From the NCBI RefSeq assembly GCF_016773205.1, contig NZ_JAETWB010000008.1, forward strand, positions 62,001 through 126,000: DNA of 64,000 nucleotides, given 5' to 3'. Below the pieces are notes generated by a model. That model was not told the origin of the DNA. It did not search any database and worked only from the letters and a program-made list of their open reading frames with translations. Of the stretch, positions 51,316 through 59,780 are shown piece by piece. Every line of letters starts with the position of its first letter. The first letter of the stretch is position 1. Origin of the DNA: Belnapia arida (GTDB lineage Bacteria; Pseudomonadota; Alphaproteobacteria; Acetobacterales; Acetobacteraceae). Position numbers and translations under genes: made by a program.

Positions 51316-52326
51316 ATGCTCGAACGGGTCCTGAGGCCGGCCAAGCGGCAGATCGAGGCGGAGCGCGACGACTACCGCGCCGAATACGAGCGGCTCTCGG
51401 CCTTGATCGGCCGGGCCGAATACGAGCGCGTGCTGCTCCAGCGGCATGCCGATGCGGCGGTCGCCGAGGCCGCCGCGCTCCGCGCCGAATGGGACGCCCA
51501 TGCCGCCGCCCGCGCCGCCGCCGAGGCCACGGCCATGCAGGCGCTGGCCGATGCCACGGCGATGCGTGCGGGATGGGACGAGCATCTCGCCGCCCGCCAG
51601 GCGGCGGAGTCCCGCATCGCGGCCGCCGAGTCCCAGGCGCAGGCGGCGGAGGCCGAGGCGGCAGGGTTGCGCGCCGCCTGGAACGAGCACCTCGCGGCCC
51701 GCCAGGCTGCCGAGGCGGGCATCGCAGGCCTCCGCGCCGAATGGGACGAGCACCTCGCTGCCCGCCAGGCGGCGGAGGAGGCGCGCAAGACCGCCGAGTC
51801 CCGCTTCAACGAGTTGCGCGCCGCCGCCCTCCGCGTCCGCGACGAACGCGACGCGCTACTGAAGGCCCGGCAGGCGACCGAGGCGGAGGCCGCCAGCCTC
51901 CGCGCCGAGCGCGACGCCGCCAGCCAGGCGGAAGCCGCTGCCGAGGCAAGGGCCGGCAAGGCCGTGGCCGGGGCTCGCACCGCCGCCGAGACCCTCGCCC
52001 GGCTCGAGGCCGAGCAAGCCAGCCTCACCCTCGCCCGCAACGAGGCCGAGAACGCGCGCAACCACGCGCAGGAGGCGGTGATGATGCTGCAGATCCAGCT
52101 TCTGCGCCTGCGCGCCGAGACCGGCCGCCTTGCCCCGCCCGAGCCGGATGCGGAGGAGCAGGAGGAGTTCGAGTTCGACGAGGCCTGGTACTTGCAGCGG
52201 TATCCGGATGTGCAGGCCGCGGTGAAGGCGGAGCAGTTGTCCTCGGGCCGCGAGCACTACCGCCGCCATGGCCGCGCCGAGGGCCGCCAGCCGGTGCCGG
52301 TGCCGGTGCCGGCGCTCACCGCCTGA
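51316..52326 (+). CDS. Coiled-coil protein with internal repeats and a C-terminal YPDV-type domain
   Basis: A 336-residue protein without signal peptide or membrane segment. Residues 10-270 are a nearly continuous Ala/Glu/Arg coiled coil. Four copies of a unit of the form AxWDEHLAARQAAE occur at residues 58-71, 85-99, 120-134 and 141-155. After an acidic linker (EEQEEFEFDE), residues 287-326 form a small module with WYLQRYPDVQAAV, HYRRHG and AEGRQP. That module resembles one found at the ends of glycosyltransferases and surface proteins in this bacterial group. A structural or scaffold role seems likely. It overlaps the convergent EamA gene by 11 bases. Confidence 0.75.
   Translation: MLERVLRPAKRQIEAERDDYRAEYERLSALIGRAEYERVLLQRHADAAVAEAAALRAEWDAHAAARAAAEATAMQALADATAMRAGWDEHLAARQAAESRIAAAESQAQAAEAEAAGLRAAWNEHLAARQAAEAGIAGLRAEWDEHLAARQAAEEARKTAESRFNELRAAALRVRDERDALLKARQATEAEAASLRAERDAASQAEAAAEARAGKAVAGARTAAETLARLEAEQASLTLARNEAENARNHAQEAVMMLQIQLLRLRAETGRLAPPEPDAEEQEEFEFDEAWYLQRYPDVQAAVKAEQLSSGREHYRRHGRAEGRQPVPVPVPALTA
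51487..51780 (+). repeat. Degenerate in-gene tandem repeats coding for the WDEHLAARQAAE unit
   Basis: Four related blocks of about 42-45 bases encode the Trp-containing coiled-coil unit. Three are nearly identical and the first is diverged (WDAHAAARAAAE). Spacing between units varies (27, 35 and 21 residues), so this is an old, partly eroded duplication rather than a perfect tandem array. Confidence 0.7.
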
Positions 52327-53251
52327 GGCCGAGGGCCACCTCTCGCCGCCAGATATAGAGGCCGCTGCCGACCAGCACGGCGATGCCGGCGACGTCCCAG
52401 CCATCCGGCAGCTCGCCCCAGAGCAGCACGCCCATCAGAGTCGTCCAGAGGATGGCGGAGTATTCGAAGGGGGCGAGCAGCGTCGCCTCGCCCCGCCTGT
52501 AGGCCTCCGTCATCATCACCTGGGCGATGGCGGAGAGCAGGCCGGTGCCGGCCAGCATCGCCCATTGCAGCGGGGTGGGCGGCACCCATACGGGCAGCGC
52601 GAGGGCGCCCGAGACCAGCGTCGCGCCGAGGGCGAACCAGAGCACGATCGTCGCATTGCTTTCGCCGGCATGGCCCATGCGGCGGATGGTGATCATCGAG
52701 AGCGCCCAGCAGACCGCGCCCGCCAGCACGGCGAGCGTCCCCGGCAGGTGCCCCTGCCCCGCCCCACCGCCCGATCCGCCCATGGGCAGCGCCATCAGCA
52801 GCACGCCGCCGAAGCCGACCAGCACCGCCAGCCCCCGCCGCGGCCCCACCCGCTCACCGAGCAGGGGGATGGAGAGCAACGTCAGGAAGAGCGGCATGGT
52901 GAAGCCGAGCGCGGTGACGGTCGCCAGCGGCAGCACCGTGTAGCCGTAAAAGGCGCCCGCCATGCCGGCCAGGCCGGTCAGCATCCGCACCCCGTGCAGC
53001 ACCGGGTTCCGGGTGCGGAGCGCGGCGATGCCACCCGCCTGCCAGAGCAGCGGCAGCAGGGCCGGGATGGCGAAGAGGTTGCGGCAGAGCACCACCTGCG
53101 CCAGCGGCAGTTCGCCGCGCAGCCCCTTCACCAGCACGGCGGCCAGCGAGAAGACGGCGGCCGCGCCCAGCACGCCGAGCACGGCACGCCGGCGTCGCGC
53201 GGCGAGGTCCGAGGCGGGCTCGGCAGGGAGGGTTTCGGTCTGGGTGTCCAT
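52316..53251 (-). CDS. EamA/DMT-family transporter
   Basis: A 311-residue inner-membrane protein with ten hydrophobic helices in two EamA repeats of five. It has LVKGLRGELPLAQVVLCRNL in the first and MTEAYRRGEATLLAPFEYSAI in the second, typical drug/metabolite transporter motifs. Substrate unknown; relatives export amino acids or related metabolites or take up S-adenosylmethionine. Divergent from the NUDIX gene with only 37 bases between the starts. Confidence 0.9.
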   Translation of the reverse strand: MDTQTETLPAEPASDLAARRRRAVLGVLGAAAVFSLAAVLVKGLRGELPLAQVVLCRNLFAIPALLPLLWQAGGIAALRTRNPVLHGVRMLTGLAGMAGAFYGYTVLPLATVTALGFTMPLFLTLLSIPLLGERVGPRRGLAVLVGFGGVLLMALPMGGSGGGAGQGHLPGTLAVLAGAVCWALSMITIRRMGHAGESNATIVLWFALGATLVSGALALPVWVPPTPLQWAMLAGTGLLSAIAQVMMTEAYRRGEATLLAPFEYSAILWTTLMGVLLWGELPDGWDVAGIAVLVGSGLYIWRREVALGLRR

Positions 53252-53288
53252 GGACGGCGTTTCCCGCCAAGGCTAGGGTCGCCGGCGC

Positions 53289-53927
53289 ATGAAAGCCAGA
53301 TCACCCAAGGCGCCGCCCATCCCGGCGCATCCCGGTCTCGATGTGCTGGCGGATGAGGTCGTCTGGGACGGCCGCTTCCCGCTCCAGCGCGTGCGCTTCA
53401 GCTACCAGCGATTCGATGGGGCGCGCTCGGCCGAGCTGACCTGGGAGCTGTGGCGTCGTGGCCGCGGCGTCGCCGTGCTGCCCTATGACCCGGCGGCGGA
53501 TGCGGTGGCGTTGATCGAGCAGTTCCGCCTGCCCGCACTCGCCGCCGGCTTCCCTGGCATCATGACCGAATGCGCCGCCGGCCTTCTAGAGCAGGGCGAG
53601 GACCCGGAAGCGGCCGCCCGGCGCGAGCTGGAGGAAGAGACCGGTCTTCGCGCCGGGCCGATGGAGTTCATCAGCCGCACCATGCTGATGCAGGGCGGCT
53701 GCGACGAGACGATGTTTCTCTACGCCGCCCGCGTCACCCTGCCCAAGGCCGCAGCCGCCGGCACCCATGGCTTGGTTAACGAGGGCGAGGATATCCGGGT
53801 GCTGATCCTGCCGGCGGAGGAGGCCTTCGCCCTGCTGGACCAACACCGCATCGAGAATGCGACGGCCGGGCTCTGCCTCTGGTGGCTGCGCCACCACCGC
53901 CCCCGGCTGCGCCAGGAATGGGCCTGA
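53289..53927 (+). CDS. NUDIX hydrolase (ADP-ribose pyrophosphatase-like)
   Basis: A 212-residue NUDIX hydrolase. The full NUDIX box GX5EX7REUXEEXGU is present as GLLEQGEDPEAAARRELEEE followed by TGL, near residue 98. The N-terminal beta-rich part and overall size match ADP-ribose or nucleoside-diphosphate-sugar pyrophosphatases. Its TGA overlaps the next ATG by one base, so it heads the NUDIX-alaX-sseA-metC operon. Confidence 0.92.
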   Translation: MKARSPKAPPIPAHPGLDVLADEVVWDGRFPLQRVRFSYQRFDGARSAELTWELWRRGRGVAVLPYDPAADAVALIEQFRLPALAAGFPGIMTECAAGLLEQGEDPEAAARRELEEETGLRAGPMEFISRTMLMQGGCDETMFLYAARVTLPKAAAAGTHGLVNEGEDIRVLILPAEEAFALLDQHRIENATAGLCLWWLRHHRPRLRQEWA

Positions 53928-54649
53928 TGCCGACAGAACTGCTCTACCGCGATGACGCCTATCTGACCGAAGCGGCCGCGACGGTCCTCGCCGCCGGGCC
54001 CGAGGGCGTGGTGCTGGACCGCACCCCCTTCTACGCCCAGGCCGGCGGCCAGCCCGGCGATGCCGGCTGGCTGCGCTGGGAGGGCGGCGAGATGGCCGTG
54101 GTGAAGGCGGTGAAGGGGCCTGAGGATACCGTCCTCCACCTCCCCACCGAGGGCGCGGCGCTGCCGCCGGTGGGCGCCGCCGTCACGGCGGCGCTCGACT
54201 GGGGCCCGCGCCACCGGCACATGCGGATGCATACCGCCCTCCATCTGCTGTGCAGCCTGATCCCCGGCGCCGGCGTCACCGGCGGGCAGATCGGCGCCGA
54301 CCGCTCCCGCCTTGATTTCGACCTCGCCGCGCCGCCCACCAAGGAGTCGCTGACCGAGGCGCTGAACGCGCTCGTCGCCGCCGACCATCCCGTCGGCGAG
54401 CGCTGGATCAGCGAGGCGGAGCTGGAGGCCAATCCCTCCCTCGTCCGCACCCTCTCGGTGCAGCCGCCGCGCGGCGCAGGGCGAATCCGCCTGGTGCGGA
54501 TCGGGTCGGAGGAGGCGCCGGTCGACCTGCAGCCCTGCGGCGGCACGCATGTCCGCCGCACCGGCGAGATCGGCCGCGTCGAGGTGACGAAGCTCGAGAA
54601 CAAGGGCAAGCAGAACCGCCGGGTCTATCTGGTTCTGCAGGGGGAATAG
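53927..54649 (+). CDS. Alanyl-tRNA editing protein AlaX
   Basis: A 240-residue stand-alone editing domain related to the second half of AlaRS. It hydrolyses Ser-tRNA(Ala) or Gly-tRNA(Ala) formed by mistake. The zinc-binding motifs are intact: HTALH (His102, His106) and CGGTH (Cys204, His208). GQPGDAGWL near residue 42 is the glycine-rich motif of the N-terminal barrel. ATG 53927 overlaps the NUDIX stop; ATG 53918 is a less likely earlier start. Its presence with sulfur-amino-acid genes is worth noting. Confidence 0.9.
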   Translation: MPTELLYRDDAYLTEAAATVLAAGPEGVVLDRTPFYAQAGGQPGDAGWLRWEGGEMAVVKAVKGPEDTVLHLPTEGAALPPVGAAVTAALDWGPRHRHMRMHTALHLLCSLIPGAGVTGGQIGADRSRLDFDLAAPPTKESLTEALNALVAADHPVGERWISEAELEANPSLVRTLSVQPPRGAGRIRLVRIGSEEAPVDLQPCGGTHVRRTGEIGRVEVTKLENKGKQNRRVYLVLQGE

Positions 54650-54653
54650 CGCG

Positions 54654-55499
54654 ATGGAGAACCTGGTCTCGACTGAATGGCTGGCCGCCGAGCTTGGCAA
54701 GCCGGGGCTGATGGTCTTCGACACCACCAAATACCTGCCCAACGAGCCCTTCGACGGGAAGGCGAAGTTCGCCGAGACGCATGTGCCGGGCGCCGATTAC
54801 TTCGACATCGACCTCATCGCCGATCCGGATGCGACGCTGCCGCACATGATCCCGAGCGCGGCGCGCTTCGAGAAGCTGATGGGGCTGCTCGGCGTCTCCA
54901 ACAGCGCCCGCCTCGTCTTCTACGACCAGAAGGGCCTTGCCTCCGCGGCGCGCGGCTGGTGGCTGATGCGCCTCTTCGGCCATCACCAGGCGGCCGTGCT
55001 GGATGGCGGCCTGCCGAAATGGGTGAAGGAGGGCCGTCCGACCGAGGCAGGCCCGCCGCCGCCCCGGGACTCCGCGGAATTCGTCGCCGATTTCCAGGCC
55101 GAGCTGGTGCGGGGAATCGGCGACATCAAGCGCATCGTCCGCCAGGGTGGCGGCGGCGCGCTGATCCTCGATGCCCGCGCCAAGGCTCGGTTCGATGGCA
55201 CGGCGCCGGAGCCGCGGCCGGGCCTGCCCTCCGGGCACATGCCGGGCGCGGCGAACCTGCCCTTCACCGACCTGCTGCGGCCCGACCAGACCCTGCTGGA
55301 CCCGGCGGCGTTGCGCGAGCGCTTCACCGCCGCGGGCGTCACCATGGAGCGGCCGGTCGTCGCCTCCTGCGGCACGGGCGTCACCGCCTGCATCCTTTCG
55401 CTCGGCCTGGTGCAGGCAGGCTTCCCCGAGCCCGCCGTCTATGACGGCTCCTGGACCGAATGGGCCGGGCGGCCCGAAACCCCGAAGGTGCACGCCTGA
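54654..55499 (+). CDS. sseA: 3-mercaptopyruvate sulfurtransferase
   Basis: A 281-residue two-domain rhodanese-fold enzyme that transfers sulfur from 3-mercaptopyruvate to thiol acceptors or cyanide. The catalytic Cys239 is in SCGTGVTA, the CG(S/T)GVTA loop that separates mercaptopyruvate enzymes from thiosulfate rhodaneses. The N-terminal domain has HVPGADYFDID and the C-terminal domain GHMPGAANLPF. It starts 4 bases after alaX and overlaps metC by one base. Confidence 0.94.
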   Translation: MENLVSTEWLAAELGKPGLMVFDTTKYLPNEPFDGKAKFAETHVPGADYFDIDLIADPDATLPHMIPSAARFEKLMGLLGVSNSARLVFYDQKGLASAARGWWLMRLFGHHQAAVLDGGLPKWVKEGRPTEAGPPPPRDSAEFVADFQAELVRGIGDIKRIVRQGGGGALILDARAKARFDGTAPEPRPGLPSGHMPGAANLPFTDLLRPDQTLLDPAALRERFTAAGVTMERPVVASCGTGVTACILSLGLVQAGFPEPAVYDGSWTEWAGRPETPKVHA

Positions 55500-56701
55500 T
55501 GCCGGACGATTCCATCCCCTCGACGAAGACGCAGGGCTTCGCCACCCGCCTCAGCCATGCCGGCCGGGCGGGGACGCATGTGCATGGCTTCGTCAATCCG
55601 CCGGTGCATCGCGGCTCCACCGTGCTCTTCCCGAATTGCGAGGCGCGGCGCGAGGGCGCGAAGCACCGCTTCGAGCAGTACATGACCTACGGGACGCAGG
55701 GCGGCCCGACGCATTACGCCTTCGAGGACGTCATCGCCGAGATCGAGGGCGGCACGCACTGCCTCGTCGTCGGCACCGGCCTCGCCGCGGTGGCGGTGCC
55801 GCTGCTCGCCTATCTGAAGACCGGCGACCATTGCCTGATGCCGGACAGTGCCTACGGCCCGGCGCGCAATATTTGCGACGGGCTGTTGAAGGGCTGGGGC
55901 ATCGAGACGACCTATTACGACCCGACCGTGAACGAGGCCGCCGCCGCCGCGCTCATCCGCCCCAATACCAAGGTCTTCTACACCGAGAGCCCCGGCAGCC
56001 ACACCTTCGAGGTGCAGGACATCCCGGCCATCGCCCGCGTCGCCCATGCGCGCGGGGTGAAGGTGCTGATGGACAACACCTGGGGCATCCATCACTTCAT
56101 GCCCTTCCAGCATGGCGTCGATGTCTCCATCCAGGCGCTGACCAAGTATGTCGGCGGCCATTCCGACGTGCTGCTCGGCAGCGTCACAGTGAATGACGAG
56201 GCGGATTGGCGCGCGGTGCGTGGCACCTCCTCGCTGCTCGGCCAGTACGCCTCGCCGGACGATGTCTGGCTGGCGCTGCGCGGCGTCCGCACGATGGCGG
56301 TGCGGCTCAAGCGCCAGGAGGCGAGCGGCCTTGAGGTCGCGCGTTGGCTGGAAGGCCGGCCGGAGGTGAAGCAGGTGATGCACCCTGCCCTGCCGGGCCA
56401 TCCGCAGCACGCCATCTGGAAGCGGGACTTCACCGGCGCCTGCTCGCTCTTCGGCGTCGTCTTCCAGCCGCGCTATGCGATGGAGGACGTAATGCGCCTC
56501 ATCGACAGCCTCGCCCTCTTCGGCATCGGCGCGAGCTGGGGCGGCTTCGAGAGCCTCGCCATCCCGACCACGGGCTTCATCACCCGCAGCGCCGGCACGG
56601 GCGCGTTCGGCGGGCCGATGGCGCGGCTGCATATCGGGCTCGAGGAGCCGGCCGACCTCATCGCCGACCTGGAGCAGGCGCTCGCCACCCTACCCCGCTG
56701 A
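55499..56701 (+). CDS. metC: Cystathionine beta-lyase
   Basis: A 400-residue PLP enzyme that cleaves cystathionine (and often cysteine) to homocysteine or sulfide, ammonia and pyruvate. The PLP lysine is Lys216 in LTKYVGGHSD. YGTQGGPTHYAFED and VGTGLAAVAVPLLAY bind the cofactor phosphate, as in alphaproteobacterial MetC. ATG 55499 overlaps the sseA stop. Within this operon it may supply thiols or sulfide for the sulfurtransferase. It ends 12 bases inside the convergent LysR gene. Confidence 0.93.
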   Translation: MPDDSIPSTKTQGFATRLSHAGRAGTHVHGFVNPPVHRGSTVLFPNCEARREGAKHRFEQYMTYGTQGGPTHYAFEDVIAEIEGGTHCLVVGTGLAAVAVPLLAYLKTGDHCLMPDSAYGPARNICDGLLKGWGIETTYYDPTVNEAAAAALIRPNTKVFYTESPGSHTFEVQDIPAIARVAHARGVKVLMDNTWGIHHFMPFQHGVDVSIQALTKYVGGHSDVLLGSVTVNDEADWRAVRGTSSLLGQYASPDDVWLALRGVRTMAVRLKRQEASGLEVARWLEGRPEVKQVMHPALPGHPQHAIWKRDFTGACSLFGVVFQPRYAMEDVMRLIDSLALFGIGASWGGFESLAIPTTGFITRSAGTGAFGGPMARLHIGLEEPADLIADLEQALATLPR

Positions 56702-57592
56702 GGCGAGCGCCGCCTTCAGCCACTCCCGCAGCCGGCGGATGGCGGGTTGCGCCGCCGCCTCCGGCCGGGTGACGAACCAGTAGCATTGCCCGTTGCCGCC
56801 GAAGCGGCGCGGATGGGCGAGACGGAGCGTGCCGGCGGCAATGCGGTCCTGCACCGCAACCTCCGGCGCGAAGCCGATGCCGAAGCCGCCCTCCGCCATG
56901 CGCAGCGCCGCCTCCATGGAATCGGAGACGATCTCCCGCCGCGGCCCCTCCGGCAGGCCGAGCCGCGCCAGCACCCGCGGCCAGAACTCCGCCATCGGCT
57001 TGATGCCGAGCAGCGGCCCATCGGCGATCTCCTCGGGCGTCAGCGCCGCCCGTCCCGCCATCCGTCCTGGCGACGCGAGCAGTACCGCGGTGGTCAAGGC
57101 CAGCCGCTCCGAGGCCAGATGCGCCGGCGGCCGCCGCCCCATGCGGATGGCGACGTCGCAGGCGCCGCTCTCCAGATCGGCCGCGCGACTGGAGAGCTCC
57201 ACCCGCAGCTCGATCCCCTCGCGCCGCAGCGCGTCCATCGCCGGCAGCAGCCAGCGCGCGGCGAAGACCGGAGCGCCGGAGACGGCGAGCGGCCCGCGCG
57301 GCGCCCGGGCCGCGGCATAGGCTGCGGCGATGGCGCCGAACCCATGGGCAAGGGATGCGGCCAGGCTTGCCCCGGCCGGGGTCAGCGCCACGCCGCGATG
57401 CAGACGGCGGAAGAGCGGCACGCCGAGCGCGGCTTCCAACCCGCGCACGTGATGGCTGACGGCCGAGGGCGTCAGCCCGATTTCCGCCGCCCCGGCCTGG
57501 AAACTGGCATGCCGCGCCGCCGCCTCGAAGGCGCGCAGCGCGGCGAGCGGCAGCCCACCGAAACCCGCATGGCTCGCATGATTCCAGCTCAT
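56690..57592 (-). CDS. LysR-family transcriptional regulator (GcvA-like)
   Basis: A 300-residue LysR regulator. The helix-turn-helix lies at about residues 14-75 (LAALRAFEAAARHASFQAGA, then TPSAVSHHVRGLEAALG), and the effector domain begins near 95 with WLLPAMDALRREG. That pattern is common to GcvA/AmpR-type members. ATG 57592 gives normal length; the frame is open further upstream without family similarity. It is divergent from the MFS gene with 82 bases between, so it probably controls it. ATCCC-N10-GGGAT at 57646-57665 is a weak operator candidate. Confidence 0.9.
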   Translation of the reverse strand: MSWNHASHAGFGGLPLAALRAFEAAARHASFQAGAAEIGLTPSAVSHHVRGLEAALGVPLFRRLHRGVALTPAGASLAASLAHGFGAIAAAYAAARAPRGPLAVSGAPVFAARWLLPAMDALRREGIELRVELSSRAADLESGACDVAIRMGRRPPAHLASERLALTTAVLLASPGRMAGRAALTPEEIADGPLLGIKPMAEFWPRVLARLGLPEGPRREIVSDSMEAALRMAEGGFGIGFAPEVAVQDRIAAGTLRLAHPRRFGGNGQCYWFVTRPEAAAQPAIRRLREWLKAALASAG

Positions 57593-57674
57593 CCCAGGAG
57601 AGAGACTATTCGTTGGACGGGCCTCGCGCCAAGGCGTCTGCTGACATCCCAGAATTCCAGGGGATGAACCGGAC

Positions 57675-58898
57675 ATGGCTGACCTTCGCGGGCTGAGACC
57701 CGTCGCGCCCATCCTCATCGGCGCCTCGGTCCTCCTCAGCCTCGCCATGGGGCTGCGGCAGAGCCTTGGCCTCTTCATGCAACCGGCGGTGCAGGACATC
57801 GGCATCGCCGTCTCGCAATTCACCCTGGCCGTCGCGGTGCAGAACCTGGCCTGGGGCTTCCTGCAGCCCTTCGCCGGGGCGATCGCCGGGCGCTACGGCT
57901 TCCGTCCGGTGCTGATGGTGGGCGTGCTCGCCTATCTCGCCGGGCTGGCGCTGCTGGGGCTGGCGCATTCGGCCCTCATGGTGACGCTCGGGGCGGGGGT
58001 GCTGATCGGCCTGGCGCTGGCTTGCACCGCCTCGGGCATGGCGCTCTCCGTTGCCTCCCGTCCCGTCTCGCCGGCCTTGCGCAGCACGGTGCTCGGCATC
58101 GTCTCGGCGGCCGGCTCGCTCGGGGCGCTGATCGCGGCGCCCATCGGGCAGATCCTCTCGGCCGGCTATGGCTGGCGCATCGGCGTCGCCGGCTTCTTCC
58201 TGCTCGGCCTCGCCATGCTGCCCGCGGCCTGGGCAGCGGGGCGGGTCGACAAGGTGAAGCTGCCGCCGGCGCGGGACGATGCGACGACGGCCGGCGCCGC
58301 CTTCGGCCTCGCCATGCGGCACGGGCCCTTCCTCGTCATGTCGGGGGCCTATTTCATCTGCGGGCTGCAACTCGTCTTCCTCACCACCCACCTGCCCTCC
58401 TACCTGCAGATCTGCGGCATGGACCCGATGCTGGCGGCCCAGGCCCTGGCGGCGATCGGTGGCTTCAACGTGCTCGGCAGCCTGTTCTTCGGCTGGGCCG
58501 GCGGGCGCTGGTCGAAGCCGGCGCTGCTGGGCGGCATCTACCTGATGCGCTCGCTGGTGCTCGCCTGGTACTTCGCCGTGCCGCCGACGCCGGAGAGCAC
58601 GCTGGTCTTCGCCTCCCTCATGGGCTTCCTCTGGCTCGGCGTGGCGCCGCTGGTGGGTGGGATGACGGCGGAGATGTTCGGGCTGCGCTGGCAGGCGATG
58701 GTGCAGGGCCTCGCCTTCACCAGCCATCAGGTCGGCAGCTTCCTCGGCGCCTTCGGCGGCGGGCTGATCTTCGACCAGCTTGGCTCCTACGACCTGGCCT
58801 GGAAGCTTGGGGTCGGGATGGGGCTGGTCGCCGGGACGATCCAGATGCTGGCCGCCCTGCCGCGGTGGCCGGGTGCGGCAAGACCGGCCGCCGCCTGA
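57675..58898 (+). CDS. MFS transporter
   Basis: A 407-residue major facilitator with twelve hydrophobic helices. AGRYGFRPVLMVG, the loop 2-3 motif, is near residue 76. It resembles the monocarboxylate/oxalate-formate group (SLGLFMQPAVQDIG near the N-terminus, LGGIYLMRSLVLA in the second half). It probably carries a carboxylic acid. Divergently controlled by the adjacent LysR. A strong hairpin follows its stop. Confidence 0.91.
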   Translation: MADLRGLRPVAPILIGASVLLSLAMGLRQSLGLFMQPAVQDIGIAVSQFTLAVAVQNLAWGFLQPFAGAIAGRYGFRPVLMVGVLAYLAGLALLGLAHSALMVTLGAGVLIGLALACTASGMALSVASRPVSPALRSTVLGIVSAAGSLGALIAAPIGQILSAGYGWRIGVAGFFLLGLAMLPAAWAAGRVDKVKLPPARDDATTAGAAFGLAMRHGPFLVMSGAYFICGLQLVFLTTHLPSYLQICGMDPMLAAQALAAIGGFNVLGSLFFGWAGGRWSKPALLGGIYLMRSLVLAWYFAVPPTPESTLVFASLMGFLWLGVAPLVGGMTAEMFGLRWQAMVQGLAFTSHQVGSFLGAFGGGLIFDQLGSYDLAWKLGVGMGLVAGTIQMLAALPRWPGAARPAAA

Positions 58899-58904
58899 TA
58901 CGAG

Positions 58905-58939
58905 AAAGGGGCCCCGGCCTTCCGGCCGGGACCCCCTTC
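58905..58939. terminator. Bidirectional terminator between MFS and cold-shock genes
   Basis: A 7-bp CCCGGCC/GGCCGGG stem with a TTCC loop is extended by AAAGGGG and CCCCTT arms on either side of a one-base and a two-base internal loop. It lies between convergent genes. On the minus strand it is followed by TTTC, on the plus strand by TTCAA, so it can serve both. Confidence 0.75.
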
Positions 58940-58966
58940 AACCCGTCACGCCTGGGCGCGAGGGTC

Positions 58967-59683
58967 TTATTCCTTCAGGCTGACCGCCTGCCGCCCGCGC
59001 TGGCCATCGCGCACGTCGAGCGCGACCTTCTCGCCCTGCTGCACATCGGCCTTGCCGGCGCGCTGCAATACGGAGGAATGCAGGAAGACATCCTGCCCGC
59101 CATCATCCGGGGTGACGAAGCCGAAGCCGCGCACCTGGTCGAACCACTTGACGGTGCCGTTCACCGCGTAGGTCGGCCCGCCCGCATCGCGGTCACCGAA
59201 ATCGCGCCGCGGAGGACGGTCGCCGAAGCCCGCGCGCGGGGCGCCGAAGCCGCCGCCGCCCGCACCGAAGTCGCGCCGCGGGGGACGATCGCCGAAGCCG
59301 CCGCCGCCGAAGTCGCGCCGTGGGGGACGGTCGCCGAACCCACCGCCGCCGAAATCACGCCGCGGCGGGCGATCGCCGAAGCCGCCTTCCCGGAAGGGAC
59401 GCCGCGCCGCGCCGGATGCTGCCGCCCCGCCGCCCTCGCCGAGCCGACGCTCGGTGATGCGGGTAACCAACCTGCGGCCTTGTCGATCCGTGCCGATCTC
59501 GCAGACCAGGGTATCGCCGGTTTCAGGGGGCTCGATCCCGGCCTCGGTCAGGGCCGAGGCGTGGAAGAACACGTCCTGTCCGTCGGGGCCAAGCACGAAG
59601 CCGAACCCTTTGCGGGCATTGTACCATTTCACCTGGGCTTCGACGGGCCCGGCGCCGCCCTGGATGTCGCTGTCGGAAGGCAC
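58967..59683 (-). CDS. Double cold-shock-domain protein with Arg/Gly-rich repeat linker
   Basis: A 238-residue nucleic-acid-binding protein. CSD1 (about 14-80) has KGFGFV and DVFFH; CSD2 (about 173-236) has RGFGFV and DVFLH, the RNP1 and RNP2 motifs. The linker (about 85-170) holds four copies of GFGDRPPRRDF at 101-111, 115-125, 129-139 and 152-162, separated by Gly-rich spacers. Double cold-shock-domain proteins are common in alphaproteobacteria, but their linkers are usually shorter. The start is GTG 59683; no ATG is available. The basic linker probably adds RNA affinity or promotes condensation, an inference. Confidence 0.92.
   Translation of the reverse strand: MPSDSDIQGGAGPVEAQVKWYNARKGFGFVLGPDGQDVFFHASALTEAGIEPPETGDTLVCEIGTDRQGRRLVTRITERRLGEGGGAAASGAARRPFREGGFGDRPPRRDFGGGGFGDRPPRRDFGGGGFGDRPPRRDFGAGGGGFGAPRAGFGDRPPRRDFGDRDAGGPTYAVNGTVKWFDQVRGFGFVTPDDGGQDVFLHSSVLQRAGKADVQQGEKVALDVRDGQRGRQAVSLKE
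59198..59383 (-). repeat. Four in-frame repeats encoding GFGDRPPRRDF
   Basis: Within the cold-shock gene, a unit of 42 bases recurs three times in exact register and a fourth time after a 13-residue gap. The copies differ mainly at third codon positions, so the protein sequence is under selection and the duplication is not very recent. Confidence 0.85.
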
Positions 59684-59780
59684 TTGCTGATTGATCCGTA
59701 TCTAGGTCGAACGGCCCACGAGGATGCAGTACCGCTACTTGGAAGGATGACATTGACGCTGCGACAAAGCGAGCACGAAA

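Noticed and set aside
51487-51780. Possible CRISPR or mobile-element repeats
   Set aside because: The repeats are in frame, unevenly spaced and encode coiled-coil units, so they are internal gene duplications.
59198-59383. Possible intergenic repeat array
   Set aside because: It lies inside the cold-shock gene and keeps the reading frame with mainly synonymous differences.
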